Source: JACQFK01 sp041482015 (GTDB taxonomy: Bacteria > Planctomycetota > MHYJ01 > JACPRB01). Taken from it: a stretch of 6,071 nt of DNA. Within the stretch, counting starts at the first letter, position 1, and the number at the start of each line of letters is the position of its first letter. The stretch is from the NCBI GenBank assembly GCA_041482015.1, contig JBGPCZ010000227.1, positions 1 through 6,071 of the forward strand, written 5' to 3'. The notes beneath the pieces are model-generated. The model ran no database searches. It saw only the letters and a program-made list of their open reading frames with translations, and was not told the DNA's origin. Of the stretch, positions 5,990-6,071 are shown in pieces. Made by a program: the position numbers and the translations under genes.

Positions 5990-6071
5990 ATGCGCATCAC
6001 GACGTTCGCGCTGCTCGCCCTCCTGCTTCCGCAGGAGAAGCCCACGTGGCCCCAGATCGTCGCCCGCGGGG
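5990..6071 (+). CDS. Start of a putative exported protein, truncated by the window edge
   Basis: Only 27 codons are visible. The protein begins MRITTFALLALLLPQEKPTW: a charged residue at position 2, then a hydrophobic stretch of roughly 10 residues ending at Leu13-Pro14. This looks like a short secretion signal, although no clear Ala-x-Ala cleavage site is seen. The start is supported by AAGGAG 8 nt upstream and a good promoter at 5935-5964, so it is probably transcribed separately from the toxin-antitoxin operon. No domain can be recognised in the visible part. Confidence 0.6.
   Translation, partial: MRITTFALLALLLPQEKPTWPQIVARG

Noticed and set aside
1..6071. CRISPR array, tRNA/rRNA genes, transposon ends
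   Set aside because: No regularly spaced short repeats, no cloverleaf-like segment, no transposase-like reading frame and no terminal inverted repeats were seen by eye.

Overview
The window is high-GC bacterial DNA packed with genes on both strands, with strong G/C preference at third codon positions. A giant secreted-type beta-helix protein, an RraA-like enzyme, a Xyl-isomerase-like TIM-barrel protein and a short hydrophobic-leader protein would fit an environmental Planctomycetota-like lineage. That taxonomic reading is inference; the window has no rRNA or other marker to prove it.

Layout. (1) From the left edge to 2254 (+) runs the 3' part of a large parallel beta-helix protein whose start lies outside the window. 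It is built from a repeating unit of about 521 residues. (2) An RraA-family protein (2258-2902, +) starts 3 nt after the beta-helix stop codon, so the two are probably co-transcribed and translationally coupled. (3) A sugar phosphate isomerase/epimerase-like TIM-barrel protein (2904-3800, -) converges on RraA, with a single base between the two stop codons. (4) A short divergent intergenic region (3801-3926) holds a strong Shine-Dalgarno for the minus-strand gene, a GC-rich palindrome, and an abrupt AT-rich island with a near-perfect inverted repeat. (5) A two-gene operon follows (3927-5051 and 5048-5938, +, 4-nt ATGA overlap). It encodes a winged-helix AbiEi-like antitoxin/repressor and a nucleotidyltransferase-fold partner resembling AbiEii-type toxins. 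(6) A well-formed extended -10 promoter overlapping the end of that operon, plus a canonical RBS, leads into the first 27 codons of a protein with a hydrophobic N-terminus (5990 to right edge).

How they work together. The most interesting unit is the AbiE-like (type IV-like) toxin-antitoxin pair. Gene order, ATGA coupling, a central HTH, a DxD nucleotidyltransferase core and an operator-like inverted repeat over the promoter/start region all agree with an autoregulated module. The antitoxin differs from classical AbiEi in carrying about 150 residues before the winged helix. RraA and the TIM-barrel protein are likely small-molecule (sugar/oxo-acid) enzymes, but nothing in the window fixes their substrates. 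No tRNA, rRNA, CRISPR array or insertion sequence was seen, and there is no gene-free stretch longer than about 130 bases.
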